The notes: generated from the sequence alone by a model not told the origin. A stretch of 64,000 bases of DNA from Prorocentrum cordatum (GCA_963575745.1 CAUYUJ010014002.1:884823-948822); one strand, 5' to 3'. Positions 33,357 through 42,755 are shown, counted from the stretch's first letter. A program made the numbers and translations.

Positions 33357-33687
33357 CGGATATGTGCCGGATATGGAGCTGCAGAACGGCGCCAGTTAAT
33401 TCTCAGCTGTGCGCCGTGCGACGCCCAGTGAGCCTGGCGCTGCGCGCGCCCTCGTCCTCCTCGTCGCACTGCTCGTCGCACTGCTCCGCCCGTGGGCCCT
33501 AGGGGCTGTGCGTTGGAAAATCAGTGAGCCACATCTTGAAGTATCCAGCGCCCCAGGCATGCAAGCCCTTGGGGGCCCTCCTGAGCCCTGACGTTTTGAG
33601 CAAATCCAGTTAAACAAACGAGTCCTAGGAGACTGGCATCAGGGCATCGTGCACTTTCGGGCAAGCGTTTCTGCCAAGGAGTTGCTC
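33357..33687. other. Spacer, nothing recognised
   Basis: Includes a direct repeat of GCCGGATATG at 33353-33375 and a TCGTCGCACTGC doublet near 33462-33484. Confidence 0.4.
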
Positions 33688-33775
33688 AATCCCACCAGCC
33701 CTCTGGGCGGAGGTGGTCTAGCGCGTTTCCTTTTCCAACCTTTCCCTGCTCGGGGAGGGGTTTACCTTCCCCGCC
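33688..33775 (+). repeat. Structured repeat F, copy 3
   Basis: AATCCCACCAGCCCTCTGGG, GGAGGTGGTCTAGCGCG, CCTTTCCCTGCTCGGGG. Followed by a family G block (33800-34165). Confidence 0.75.
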
Positions 33776-33799
33776 CCTCCCAGCTTCTGGACGGGCTCC

Positions 33800-34165
33800 C
33801 CCGCGATGTGTCAGGATGGCGCAAGATGGCCTCCAAGATGGCCCAAAAACATACCTCAAGTTGGCTCAAGCTAGCCTCCGACAATCATCCAAGAGGCTCC
33901 AAGACGGCCCCAAGACGGTTTGACGCGCCCTCCGAGGCCTCCAAGGACCCCCCCCCCGAAGAGGCCAGAATGGCTCCAAAACCCAGGGAGAATCAATGGT
34001 TTTGGCCTTGGCGCCTTTTCGCTTCCGATGGGCTCTTGAGGCCTCAAGATGGCCCCAGGATGGCCCGAGAGAGCGGCCCAAGAGACGCCCACGAGGGCCC
34101 CCCAAAGCGCCCGCAATCGCTCCAAGAGCGGCCCAAGAGGGCCCCAAGACTGTATGTTTGAGCAA
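33800..34165. repeat. Family G repeat block
   Basis: CCAAGATGGCC, CCAAGACGG and CCCCAAGAGG units; order of sub-blocks parallels 31425-31805. Confidence 0.7.
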
Positions 34166-34183
34166 CCGATGGGGGCCATCCGA

Positions 34184-34275
34184 ATCCCACCAGCCCTCTG
34201 GGCGCAGGTGGTCTAGAGCGTTTCCCTTTCCAACCTCCTGCCTTTCCCTGCTCGGGAGGTTTACCCCCCCCCCCT
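34184..34275 (+). repeat. Structured repeat F, copy 4
   Basis: AATCCCACCAGCCCTCTGGG, GCAGGTGGTCTAG, CCAACCTCCTGCCTTTCCC; closest to copy 1. Confidence 0.75.
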
Positions 34276-34289
34276 CCCTGCGTTTGGAC

Positions 34290-34860
34290 GGCCATGTGAG
34301 AGAGGGCGCCTCACCCCATCGGGAGGAAATCTAGGCCAAAAGGAGGGCGTCAATATTTTTGAAAATATTGACGCCTGGTTTCGGGCCTCTTCTCGGCCTG
34401 TTTGCGGCCCTGTGAAAGAGGGCGCCTCACCCCATCGGGAGAAAATCTAGGCCAAAAAAGGGCGTCAATATTTTTGAAAATATTGACGCCTGGTGTTGGG
34501 CCTGTTCTCGGCCTGTTCGCGGCCCTGTGAGAGAGGGCGCCTCACCCCATCGGGAGGAATCTAGGCCAAAAAGAGGGCGTCAATATTTTTGAAAATATTG
34601 GCGCCTGGTTTTGGGCCTGTTCTCGGCCTGTTCGCGGCCCTGTGAGAGAGGGCGCCTCGCGCCATCGGGGGGAAATCTAGGCCAAAAGGAGGGCGTCAAT
34701 ATGTTTGAAAATATTGGCGCCTGGTTTTGGGCCTGCTCTCGGCCTGTTCGCGGCCCTGTGAGAGAGGGCGCCTCACCCCTCGGGAGGAAATCTAGGCCAA
34801 AAAGAGGGCGTCAATAGGTTTGAAAATATTGGCGCCTGGTGTTGGGCATGTTCTCGCAAA
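34290..34860 (+). repeat. 115-bp satellite, five copies, one hairpin per unit
   Basis: Hairpin centres fall at about 34361, 34476, 34591, 34707 and 34822, a period of 115-116 bp. Each unit has GAGAGAGGGCGCCTCACC, ATCTAGGCCAAAA and GGCGTCAATATTTT-TGA-AAATATTGACGCC. The stem is perfect in units 1 and 2, carries one change (GGCGCC) in unit 3 and two or more in units 4 and 5. Confidence 0.9.
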
Positions 34861-34869
34861 AGGGCTCAA

Positions 34870-35085
34870 GAGGGCCACAGCGCGAGATGCGGCCGCATCT
34901 CGCTTTGTGGCCGTCTCGGGGACATCATGGGCCCCTCCGAGGGCCCCAAGACGCCCCAAAAGAGCCCCAAGAAGCCCCAAGAAGGCCTTAAGAGGACCTC
35001 AGGAGAGCCCCAAGAAACAGCCCCAGGAGGCCCCAGGAGGGGCCCAAGAGAATCCCAAGCGGGCCCCAAGATGCCTCCAAGTTTC
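34870..35085. repeat. Family G repeat block
   Basis: CCCCAAGAAGCCCCAAGAAGG-type units leading straight into the right arm of the inverted repeat. The 28480-28560 block is almost the same sequence. Confidence 0.7.
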
Positions 35086-35336
35086 GGAACGCACGCGGGT
35101 ATGATATACACATCAGTGCAACAGCCATTACGAGTCATCGAAATACCCCTCACCTCTCATCGAAGCACCATCGTAACTTGCACTGATTTCAATCTTAAGC
35201 TTCAATGCGGGAAGCTATGTGTGCTGCTTGTGCTCTCGAAGACGGCTGCGCGACTGCATGCGTTCTGCCGCCCCTGATTCACCAATTCCCGTGCTGATCA
35301 TTTCTGGATGGGCTGGTGGGGATACGCGAAGCGTCA
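35040..35336 (-). repeat. Right arm of the long inverted repeat (R1 family)
   Basis: Reverse complement of 27421-27790, about 90 percent alike by eye, lacking the A-tailed insert. Ends GGGGATACGCGAAGCGTCAAG. A further R1 fragment, GATGGGCTGGTGGGGGTGCG, lies at 35746-35765. Confidence 0.8.
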
Positions 35337-35364
35337 AGAATTTACCCACCCCTTGTTGATCTAC

Positions 35365-35565
35365 GCGGCCTAGGACGGCCCCAAAAGGCCCCCCCCCCCA
35401 ACCCTTCCAAAGAGCCCCAAGAGGGCCTCACGGCGCCCCAGAAGAGCCCCAAGAGGGCCCCAAGAAGGCCCGACCGAAGGGGACCTCAAGCGAGCCCAAA
35501 GAAAAAGCTCCAGGATGGCCCCAAGAGAACCCCAAGAGAGCCCCACGGTGGCTCCAAATTTCGAA
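35365..35565. repeat. Family G repeat block
   Basis: GCCCCAAGAGGGCC-type units. Confidence 0.65.
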
Positions 35566-35923
35566 ACGCACATAAATCAATGCAACAGCGCCGCGCACGT
35601 TCCTTTTAAACGTGTGCCCAAAATTGGCTGGGCCGAATGGTTAACGTAAAAGAAATGGTGTGTTCAAACGGTTCAGGCGTGTCAGGGCGTAGCCGTCATG
35701 TTGATTCGGGATGCTGAAGTCCCAGGAACGGCGTCTGCATGCGTGGATGGGCTGGTGGGGGTGCGCGAAGCGTCGAGAATTCTAACCATAGGGAAGAACG
35801 CGCGACTGCTAGATGGCGTTCTGTTGACCAGAATTGTTGAAACGAGCTCTTCGGAAGCTTCCGACCCCCATCCTCCGTAGCACACGTGGCTTATGTAGTT
35901 GCGGCATCCGTGCATTGTGAGCA
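35566..35923. other. Spacer before the 365-aa gene
   Basis: Unique-looking sequence of lower GC, with an R1 fragment at 35740-35785 and a weak relic spliced leader at 35874-35895. Confidence 0.5.
35874..35895 (+). promoter_or_regulatory. Weak relic spliced leader
   Basis: TCCGTAGC at the start and TGGCT near the end are in register with the 22-nt leader; 15 of 22 positions match. It lies 28 nt before the ATG at 35924, the usual distance for a relic. Confidence 0.4.
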
Positions 35924-37021
35924 ATGCCACCCAAGAAGCCACTTGACCAGTTACCATCGGCCTGCGAGGAGTTGAAGAGGGAGCTGCTCAAAGATGGAGG
36001 CAGCATCACGGGTGAAGGAATCGCAGGTGTCGAACGCTCCCTGAGGTCTCGGGCCTTCAGCAGCCTCAACACCGTGCTGAAGAGCTCGCACTCGGAGAAG
36101 TACGTGGAGTACGGCAAGCTCAGAGGCGACGAGGAGCGTCGCGAGTGGCTTGCGGCATTCATCGTGGACCCGAAGTCGGGCGGTTCGATCATGAGGAACG
36201 AGACTTCCAGGTCGTCCTCTTTCATCGAGAAGGGCGAGCACGCGTGGATGACGATCGAGGAGTACGGGGGGCCAATGGGGATCAACAGTCCTGCGCACGC
36301 TACGGCACGATGCCTCGGAGGAGAGTTCCCCTCCCGGCTCCACGAGTCGCCAGTTCTCGCGAAGGAGAAGGTCATGCAGTACTATTGCCCCATCAACGTG
36401 AAGGACGCCTGGGAGAAGCGGAGGACCGAGTCGGCCACGCTCGCGACCCAGGCAGAGGTGCCAGAGGATTCCGTCGAAGACATCAAGAGCATGATGGAGA
36501 ACCATGGCTCGGTGGTCGTCCCGCAGGTGCAGCCCCCGTCGAAGAAGCGCCGCAAGGGCAATGAGGCAGGCTCGGGCTCAGCAGCTGGCTCTGCTGGCGG
36601 AGGCGCTCCAGAGAAGACCCTGACCGAGGACGAGAAGAAGAAGCTCGAGGACGAGAAAACCCTGGCCGAAGCTGAGAGCAACTTCAAGGACGCGATCAAG
36701 AGGGCCAAGGTCCAGTACGACAAGATGCAGAGGGAGCTCGGCGAGGTCAGCGTCATCGAGGACCGCATCGCCGCGAAGACTTCCTGGGGTGAAGGGCCGC
36801 TGAACTATCTGAGGTCGCAGACGCAAGTGCAGAAGGATAACAATGATGTGCTGTTCAAGGTCTGGGCCGACATGAAGAAGATTGACAAGCTCGATGAGGT
36901 GAAGTCGTACGCCGACCAGACCAAGACCATCACCGACAAGATGAAGGAGGTCGACGATGCGTACAAGACGTATCGCAAGGACGTACTGGCCGACTTCGCG
37001 AAGCTGAAGAAGTCGCAGTAA
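35924..37021 (+). CDS. Unknown 365-aa protein, basic patch plus coiled coil
   Basis: Complete frame, ATG 35924 to TAA 37019-37021, no intron needed. Residues 1-150 include EYGKLRGDEERREWLAAFIVDPKSGG and a W-M-T-x-E-E-Y-G-G-P-M-G-I-N-S-x-x-H-A motif (about 108-125) that I have seen repeated in unannotated dinoflagellate proteins; no function is attached to it. Residues 204-212 (PSKKRRKGN) look like a nuclear localisation signal, followed by a Gly/Ala/Ser linker (213-228). Residues 230-365 are charged and helical (DEKKKLEDEKTLAEAESNFK onward), most likely a coiled coil ending KKSQ. It precedes the transposase-like gene at 37595 on the same strand by 573 bp, so the two could work together as a DNA-binding accessory and a recombinase, but that is inference from adjacency only. 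Confidence 0.8.
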   Translation: MPPKKPLDQLPSACEELKRELLKDGGSITGEGIAGVERSLRSRAFSSLNTVLKSSHSEKYVEYGKLRGDEERREWLAAFIVDPKSGGSIMRNETSRSSSFIEKGEHAWMTIEEYGGPMGINSPAHATARCLGGEFPSRLHESPVLAKEKVMQYYCPINVKDAWEKRRTESATLATQAEVPEDSVEDIKSMMENHGSVVVPQVQPPSKKRRKGNEAGSGSAAGSAGGGAPEKTLTEDEKKKLEDEKTLAEAESNFKDAIKRAKVQYDKMQRELGEVSVIEDRIAAKTSWGEGPLNYLRSQTQVQKDNNDVLFKVWADMKKIDKLDEVKSYADQTKTITDKMKEVDDAYKTYRKDVLADFAKLKKSQ

Positions 37022-37557
37022 CACGATGCATCGCCCAGCATATGTATTCATCGCCTGGCGCCCGACGTGGCTGATGGCACGGGGGCTCGGCATATCGCCA
37101 GGCATGCTGTTTCCAGCAGTTCGAGCAGATACGCAGTTGCATAGCGCCCCTGCTAAGAAGCATATGATCATGCTCTGGACGAGCAGCATCTCCAGAGGCA
37201 CATCGTCGTCACCATCGCACTGTCACCGCCATCATCATCAAAATCAACGGCATCAACAACAGCATCAACATCATCGCCACCAGCACCACCGTCATCGTAA
37301 CCAACGCTGTAGTCACCACCCCTCGCGCGTTTCGCGGCCCCGCAGGGAGCTCCACCGAAGGCCCCAGTGGCCAGCGCTGGAACCAACATGATCATCATCA
37401 GTATCAGCATCATCTCATTGCAGCCAACGCCCCATCAACGAAATCAGAACGAGGGCCCCCGCTTCTCACCTAAGTGCCACTGGAACCCGCGGCCCGAATC
37501 GCCTGACCCCCAAACAAATGCCTTCCGATTCCATCCCCCCTCCTCTGGCCTCCATCC
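37022..37557. other. Spacer between the 365-aa and 596-aa genes
   Basis: Contains CATCATCAC-type short repeats (37215-37310), a single diverged monomer of the 62.7-63.6-kb satellite (37325-37378), and TC/CC-rich sequence. A possible older leader-like string (TCCGATTCCAT) starts at 37524. Confidence 0.5.
37325..37378 (+). repeat. Solo monomer of the 90-bp satellite
   Basis: TTTCGCGGCCCCGCAGGGAG then CTCCACCGAAGGCCCCAGTGG matches the satellite at 62.7-63.6 kb over about 45 bp with few changes. Confidence 0.7.
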
Positions 37558-37578
37558 TCCGCAGCCTTTTGGCTCCAG
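37558..37578 (+). promoter_or_regulatory. Relic dinoflagellate spliced leader
   Basis: TCCGCAGCC then TTTTGGCTCCAG: differs from the 22-nt leader by two substitutions and one deleted base. Lies 17 nt before the ATG at 37595. Confidence 0.75.
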
Positions 37579-37594
37579 CGGTGACCCGCTCATC

Positions 37595-39385
37595 ATGACT
37601 TTGACTGCGCTCACGCCAGTATTACTCGTTCATGCTATCTTTATGCCAGGATTTGGTCATGGGCTCAGGCAGCAATTCGGTCTCGACGAGAAGTCGAAGC
37701 GTTCAGTTGCTGTTTCTGCTGGTGAGCTGGCCGACAGAGTGGAGGCATTCGCAACGAAGAGGTTCAAACAAGGCAAGCTTTCTGCAGCCGAGGTCAGTGA
37801 GCTGATGGCGATGTCAGGTCGAGCTGCTCCAGCGAACCCCAACCACGCCCATCGTGATCTAGTGACTGGCCTTCGGAAAAGATCCAGAATGCCCGAAGTG
37901 TACCAAGCTATGATCGACTTGTGGGACTACGACTCACATTCAAAGGCGCAGTATCTAGTGAACTTCCTGCTGCCATACGAAGTATTCGAGGCCCTGGCAG
38001 ATGAACCTGATGCGTGGACTACCTTCCCAGAAGGCGCTGTCCTCAACCGAACCAGGTTTGAATGGGCTTCTCGGGTTGGACTGGCTGACCCGCGGAACGC
38101 CGTGGCTGTGGGCCTATGGGGCGACGAGGCCCCCTTCACAAACAAGGATAAACTTTTTCTGATCCATTGGAATTGCAAGAGCTGTCTCGACGACGAGACT
38201 CGCCACTGGATCTGCGTCATCCCTAGTTCGCTGTATTGCAACTGCGGGTGCAAGGGCCGTTGCACTTATGATGGAGTTTGGTCTGTTGTGACGTGGTCAT
38301 TCAGGATATGGCTCGCAGGAAAATACCCACTCGAGCGACACGATGGCGTCCCATTTTTGGTTTCCACGTACCGAGGGGACGCTGAACGAGCTTCCAGAGC
38401 CTCCCTTGGTCGAGAGATTGCACGCAGAGGGGGTGTCATACAAGGCCGGTTTGATTGGGATTTTTTGAAGAGAATCATCGGCCTCAGAGGTTGGCAAGGC
38501 GACGGCCCTACCAAACGAATGTGTTTCAGGTGCGCGGCGGACAGACACTCGTTTCCATTCCACGATGCCTGCAAAGACGCTGCATGGAGATCTACAGTTC
38601 TGTCACACCGTGACCGCATGATTCAAGTGCTTCAAGATGGTGAATACTATTCGGTGTTCTGGAGCTTGCCAGGCTTCGTGCTGCCTTACATCGTGCTGGA
38701 CCTCATGCATGTGTGCGACCTAGGGATAACACAGTACATGCTAGGCAATATATGGTTGGAGATGCTGTACCAGCTTGGAGGTTCCTTGACAAAATCTGAA
38801 GAGGTGCTGTCACAAATAACGGTGTTCATCAAGCACGCGAGCAAACAACTTGGTTACGCCAGGCCGCCATTGAACAAACTGACAATTGGTATGCTCAAAG
38901 GCAAGAAACAGACAGCTCCTCGCTTGGCGTTGAAAGCTTCAGATACTCGACTGATGGTGCCAGTGACACATTACATACTTGAGAAGATTTTCCCGCCAAC
39001 GGAGGGCTACCAACGCTTGAGGTTTGAATGCCTTCTTGCCCTGCACCTATTCTACACAGAATTGCCGAGGTCGAAAATTGACGATGGTTCAGCTGAGTTC
39101 ATGTCTTCAAAGCTCGGCAGGCTGGCGCGACAGCATCTCTTGCTTTACGTTGAGTTATCAAACCATCGTGATCAACCCACTCTGTGGGACGCGTACAGGG
39201 TGTATCCGAAGCACCACTTGTTCATTCATTTGGCCGAGGAAGACTACCATACACATGGCAACCCCAGAGAATCATGGAACTACGCCGACGAAGATATGAT
39301 CGGTATTTGCGTGGGGTCGGTTTCGCACAGTGCACAGAATTGTGGTTTCATTCATCGGAGTGCGATTGAGAAATACAGGTTGTGA
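37595..39385 (+). CDS. Transposase-like protein, D-D-x motif family 1
   Basis: Start at ATG 37595, just after the relic leader; the frame is open further upstream but only through spacer. 596 aa, ending TGA 39383-39385. An N-terminal helical region (1-160) is followed by a likely RNase-H-like core: W175-G-D-E (GLWGDEAPF), a Cys cluster C215-N-C-G-C and C223 in a strand-rich segment, C310-x2-C313, then IVLDLMHVCDLGITQYMLGN with D369-x-M-H372, and near the end YPKHHLFIHL (about 537-546) and NPRESWNYADEDMIG with D565/E566/D567. A D, a D-x-M-H and a late acidic residue after P-K-x-H resemble DDE transposases of the CACTA/Plavaka kind. I recall many such proteins in dinoflagellate genomes, usually unannotated. 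Full length and uninterrupted, hence possibly active. No terminal inverted repeats were found around it. Confidence 0.65.
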   Translation: MTLTALTPVLLVHAIFMPGFGHGLRQQFGLDEKSKRSVAVSAGELADRVEAFATKRFKQGKLSAAEVSELMAMSGRAAPANPNHAHRDLVTGLRKRSRMPEVYQAMIDLWDYDSHSKAQYLVNFLLPYEVFEALADEPDAWTTFPEGAVLNRTRFEWASRVGLADPRNAVAVGLWGDEAPFTNKDKLFLIHWNCKSCLDDETRHWICVIPSSLYCNCGCKGRCTYDGVWSVVTWSFRIWLAGKYPLERHDGVPFLVSTYRGDAERASRASLGREIARRGGVIQGRFDWDFLKRIIGLRGWQGDGPTKRMCFRCAADRHSFPFHDACKDAAWRSTVLSHRDRMIQVLQDGEYYSVFWSLPGFVLPYIVLDLMHVCDLGITQYMLGNIWLEMLYQLGGSLTKSEEVLSQITVFIKHASKQLGYARPPLNKLTIGMLKGKKQTAPRLALKASDTRLMVPVTHYILEKIFPPTEGYQRLRFECLLALHLFYTELPRSKIDDGSAEFMSSKLGRLARQHLLLYVELSNHRDQPTLWDAYRVYPKHHLFIHLAEEDYHTHGNPRESWNYADEDMIGICVGSVSHSAQNCGFIHRSAIEKYRL

Positions 39386-39439
39386 GATTTGTGGCGGTGC
39401 CAGCGCTGCAGGAAACAACCGTCCTCGTTTTCCCGCTCT

Positions 39440-39665
39440 TCCTCCTCCTCCTCCTGCTGCTTCTGCTGCTCCTCCTCCTCCTCCTCCTCCTCCTCCACTG
39501 CATTCCCAAAGGCTGTCGCCGCGTCCGCCGACAGGAAATGGGGGGGAGGAAGAGGGCGAGGAGGAAAGGAGGAGGAGGACGAGGAGGAGGGGGAGGCGGA
39601 GGAGGGGCAGGAGGACAAGAAAAACGAAAACGAGGAGGAGGAGGAGGAGGCGGAGGAGGTTGACA
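39440..39665. repeat. CCT then GGA microsatellites
   Basis: CCT triplets (39440-39498) and AGG triplets (39540-39660). Low-complexity frames only. Confidence 0.9.
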
Positions 39666-40017
39666 ACGACGGCGGCGACCACGACGAGAGCGGCCAAAGC
39701 AAAGGAAACCACAACAACCCAAGAAACGCCCAAGACGGCCCAATATACTTCCATGGCGGCGCCGAGAGGGTTTCCGCTTTTCCCATGGGCCGCAAGATAA
39801 CCCTTAGAACCGACGCAGAAGCTCCGCACACACAAAATGTAAGTAATCACGCAGGCCCCCACGCGGCCTTCCAAGTGGTTCCACAACTGCTTCCAAGAGG
39901 TCACAAAGAGCCTTGCACGACTCCTGACCGAACAAAGAAGTTGCGGTCCAGAGACACAACGCAGGCACAGGGCAGAAAACCATGTACTAGCATGACACAA
40001 CATAAGCCTCTTATTTT
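39666..40017. other. Spacer, nothing recognised
   Basis: Unique-looking; no gene, no structured repeat. Confidence 0.45.
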
Positions 40018-40636
40018 TTAGGAACATTCTAATATTTTAGTAAACTTCTTAAAATATTGTAGATTTGGCGGGAAAATAAGAGGGCAGGTTTTTCCTCTTA
40101 AAAAATAAGAGGATTTCCTTACTTTTAAGAGGTTCGGTGGGCTGGGCATTCTTGTTTCGAAAATGCTGAATTTCTGTTTCCGGCGCCCGGGAGGGAGGCC
40201 GTCCGGGCCGATTCCGGAGCCTGGGCTGGCACCCGGCCCGGCTCCCGGGCCGGACGCCCGGGTCGGCGCCCGAGCCGGCGCCCGGGCGCCGGAAAATAGA
40301 GTTCCGAGGCGGCGCCGAAAAAAGGCCATTCCAATACACATTTTTCTTTCGAAAATGCTGAATTTCTGCTTCCGGCGCCCGGGAAGCAGTCCGGGCCGAT
40401 TCCGGAGCTCGGGCCGGCACCTGGCCCGGCTCCCGGGCCGGACGCCTGGGTCGGCGCCCGAGCCGGCGCCAGGGCGCCGGAAAATCGAGTTCCGAGGCGG
40501 CGCCGAAAAAACGCCATTCCAATACACATTTTTCTTTCGAAAATGCTGAATTTCTGCTTCCGGCGCCCGGGAAGCTGTCCGGGCCGATTCCGGAGCTCGG
40601 GCCGGCACCCGGCCCGGCTCCCGGGCCGGACGCCTG
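40018..40636 (+). repeat. Repeat B, copy 2, left of the 14-kb insertion
   Basis: AT-rich flank with CTCTTA-type inverted repeats (40018-40140), then three GC-rich units of about 180 bp ending GGGCCGGACGCCTG at the insertion point. The uninterrupted order GGACGCCTGGGTCGGCGCCC is present in this array at 40440-40459. Confidence 0.85.
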
Positions 40637-40675
40637 CTTTGATCGTCGGGTGGCTGTAAGTGCGGTAAGAGCGTT
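40637..40675 (+). repeat. Left terminal inverted repeat of the 14-kb element
   Basis: Starts CTTTGATCGTCGGGTGG and ends GTAAGTGCGGTAAGAGCGTT. The single mismatch with the right end is at 40653/40654 (GGC against GGG). A similar TGTAAGT string recurs at 40760-40780. Confidence 0.9.
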
Positions 40676-40900
40676 CATCTTACATAATCTTAGTTAAGCC
40701 ATAGAACGTACACTTGTTGATCGCGCATCTCATGTGTGCATATGCAATACTTATGGTGTTTGTAAGTGTAGATGTAAGTAATATACTAAGTTAGATATCT
40801 CTGCTAAGTCGATGGGGCTGAACATATTCGTGTTTTTGCTAATCATTTGCGTATTTTTTATTCTTAACTTTTTTGAAATCCATTGAATTTCCGTTGTTGT
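40676..40900. promoter_or_regulatory. AT-rich left subterminal region
   Basis: Contrasts with the GC-rich interior. Contains CTTAGTT (40689), TGTAAGT (40761 and 40774), ACTAAGTT (40785) and GCTAAGTC (40803). In CACTA elements such subterminal motifs are bound by an element-encoded protein; here that is analogy. Confidence 0.55.
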
Positions 40901-41057
40901 TGTTGTTCAGTTGTTCAGGACCGAGGCGCCGCAGGTACTTGCTGTACCTCGCGGCCGCGGCGCTGCGGGCTGCGCGCATGCCCGCGGGGAGGGGGGAGGG
41001 AAGGAGGAAAATGTTTATCCATGTGTCTTCGGCCCTCCCTTATCCCCCCTTTCCTTA

Positions 41058-41410
41058 GGCGGCGCACCGCCTTCTCCTCCGTCGCCTCGTCCTCCGTCGG
41101 CGGTAATCCGCCTTCTCCCCCCCCCATGGCGGCAATCCGCCTTCTCCCCCTCCGTGGCGGCAAACCGCCCTTCTGGCGGCAAACCGCTTTCTCCTCCTTT
41201 GGCGGCAAACCGCCTACCCCTTCTGGCGGCAAACCGCCTTCTCCTCCTCTGGCGGCAAACCGCCTACCCCTTCTGGGGGCAAACCGCCTACTCCTCCTCT
41301 GGCGGCAAACCGCCTTCTCCTCCTCGTGGCGGGAAACCGCTTCTTCCCAACCGCCCTATCGGCGGCTTGCTTTGCCGCCTCCTTCCACCCCCTCGGCGGC
41401 AAGCCGCCCA
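41058..41410. repeat. GGCGG-N-CCGCC palindrome cluster 1
   Basis: About a dozen copies of GGCGGCAAACCGCC and close variants separated by TTCTCCTCC or TACCCCTT spacers. Confidence 0.9.
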
Positions 41411-41547
41411 CCCCTTTCCCCCCTCCCCTCCCTGGCCTCTCCTTGACCCACCCTCCCCCATAGCTCTCTTCTTCCCCCCCGCGCACCCTTCGGCACCCCC
41501 TCCCCCGCCCCCCCTTCGACACTCTCCCCCCTGCGCCCCCCCTCACC

Positions 41548-41685
41548 CAGGAGGAGGAGGAGGAGGAGGGAGAGGAGGAAGAGGAGAAGGAGGAGGAGGA
41601 GGAGGGGGAGGAGGGGGAGGAGGGGGAGGAGGAGGAGGAGGAGGAGGAGGGGGAGGAGGAGGAGGAGCAGGAAGAGCAGGAGTAG
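41548..41685. repeat. GGA microsatellite inside the element
   Basis: AGG/GGGGAGG triplets over about 135 bp, in the 5' spacer of the first gene. Confidence 0.95.
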
Positions 41686-41813
41686 GATATGTCCGTCGCA
41701 CGCGCGTTGGCTCGATCCGTTTTTGGCGAGCCCTCCTCCGAGGGCTTCGGGCGGCGTGCGCGCGCGGGGAGTCGCGCACTCCGCTCGGCGCGCGGTCGCG
41801 CCGCATCGCTGCC

Positions 41814-42755
41814 ATGGAGGGCATCCTTCGAGGCCGCCTGGAGGAGGCGCGGGCGGCGTTCGTAGCGCGCGGCAGTGCGACGGAGCACCTTCCTGCCTGC
41901 ATCCAGGCGGCGACGTCCCAGCGCTGGTCGCAGCTCCAGAGTGCGCAGTTTGCTGCTTTGGGCGGCGGCGTGGGGTGGGCGCAGTCCGAGCTGGGAGACT
42001 TCTTGCAGGCTCTGTCGTCGGGCAGCCTGCAGGGGAGGAAGCTCCAGAACTACGAGGGGTTCATTGAATTTCTGACGCCTCAGTTGTGGGAGTTCGTGCT
42101 CTCGCCGCATTCGGGCTTCACTGCCAAGATGGCGGCGTTCTCAGAGCACCTCGGGGCGCTTGGCCTGAGGCATCCGAGCTGCCCGACGGCCGCCAATATG
42201 GCAGCATTCTTGTTGCTGGTGTGCAAGCAGACAGGCGTGGAGACGGGCGAGATCACGAGGGAGCTGTTGCAGTCATATCTGGCCACAGTGAAATCCTCGT
42301 TCAAGAATCTCGTGGCGACGATGCCGCCGCCCAGGGATGGCATCCAGGCTCTCCCCATCACGCCTGGGAGGCTCCAGTCTCAGTACCCCATCACGTACGT
42401 CGACGCCTTCCCGCCAGGTGTTGGAGCGACGGCGCCGCAGATAAATCCCGTCGAGATGGTGACGATTGCGAAGCTGATTAATCTCCGTGCAGGGAAGAAG
42501 AGCGGCCACCTCGCGCTGCCCGCGCCTGCGCCCGCCCGCGGCGGGCTGCAGCCATCCCACGGCCCAGGCGGCGGCTCTCCTCAGCAGCACCTCCCCATCG
42601 CGGCGGCCGATTCGTTCTCTGGGCGCTGGCCGACGGCTCCACGGGGAATAACAGAACGCATTCCCCCGCGGGACACCTGGTATTGGGTCGAGGGGTGGGT
42701 TCCTGGATCGGCGCGGGGTACGTTTCTGGATGCCTGGATGGAGGGCGTGTTGTGA
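41814..42755 (+). CDS. Element gene 1: unknown 313-aa protein
   Basis: I start at ATG 41814 in GCTGCCATGGAGG; the frame is open much further upstream but only through palindromes and a GGA microsatellite. Stop TGA 42753-42755. Residues 1-150 look all-helical (GRLEEARAAFVARGSATEHL, FTAKMAAFSEHLGALGLRHP, TAANMAAFLLLVCKQTG), and I recall similar helical proteins among unannotated dinoflagellate families. After residue 200 it becomes Pro/Gly/Ala-rich and ends DTWYWVEGWVPGSARGTFLDAWMEGVL. A compressed leader-like string, TCCGTTTTTGGCGAG, lies at 41716-41730. First gene inside the left end of the element; function unknown. Confidence 0.7.
   Translation: MEGILRGRLEEARAAFVARGSATEHLPACIQAATSQRWSQLQSAQFAALGGGVGWAQSELGDFLQALSSGSLQGRKLQNYEGFIEFLTPQLWEFVLSPHSGFTAKMAAFSEHLGALGLRHPSCPTAANMAAFLLLVCKQTGVETGEITRELLQSYLATVKSSFKNLVATMPPPRDGIQALPITPGRLQSQYPITYVDAFPPGVGATAPQINPVEMVTIAKLINLRAGKKSGHLALPAPAPARGGLQPSHGPGGGSPQQHLPIAAADSFSGRWPTAPRGITERIPPRDTWYWVEGWVPGSARGTFLDAWMEGVL

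Noticed and set aside
40911-41813. Upstream extension of element gene 1 to a 614-codon frame
   Set aside because: The extension translates palindromes and a GGA microsatellite; the ATG at 41814 is the first with a gene-like context.
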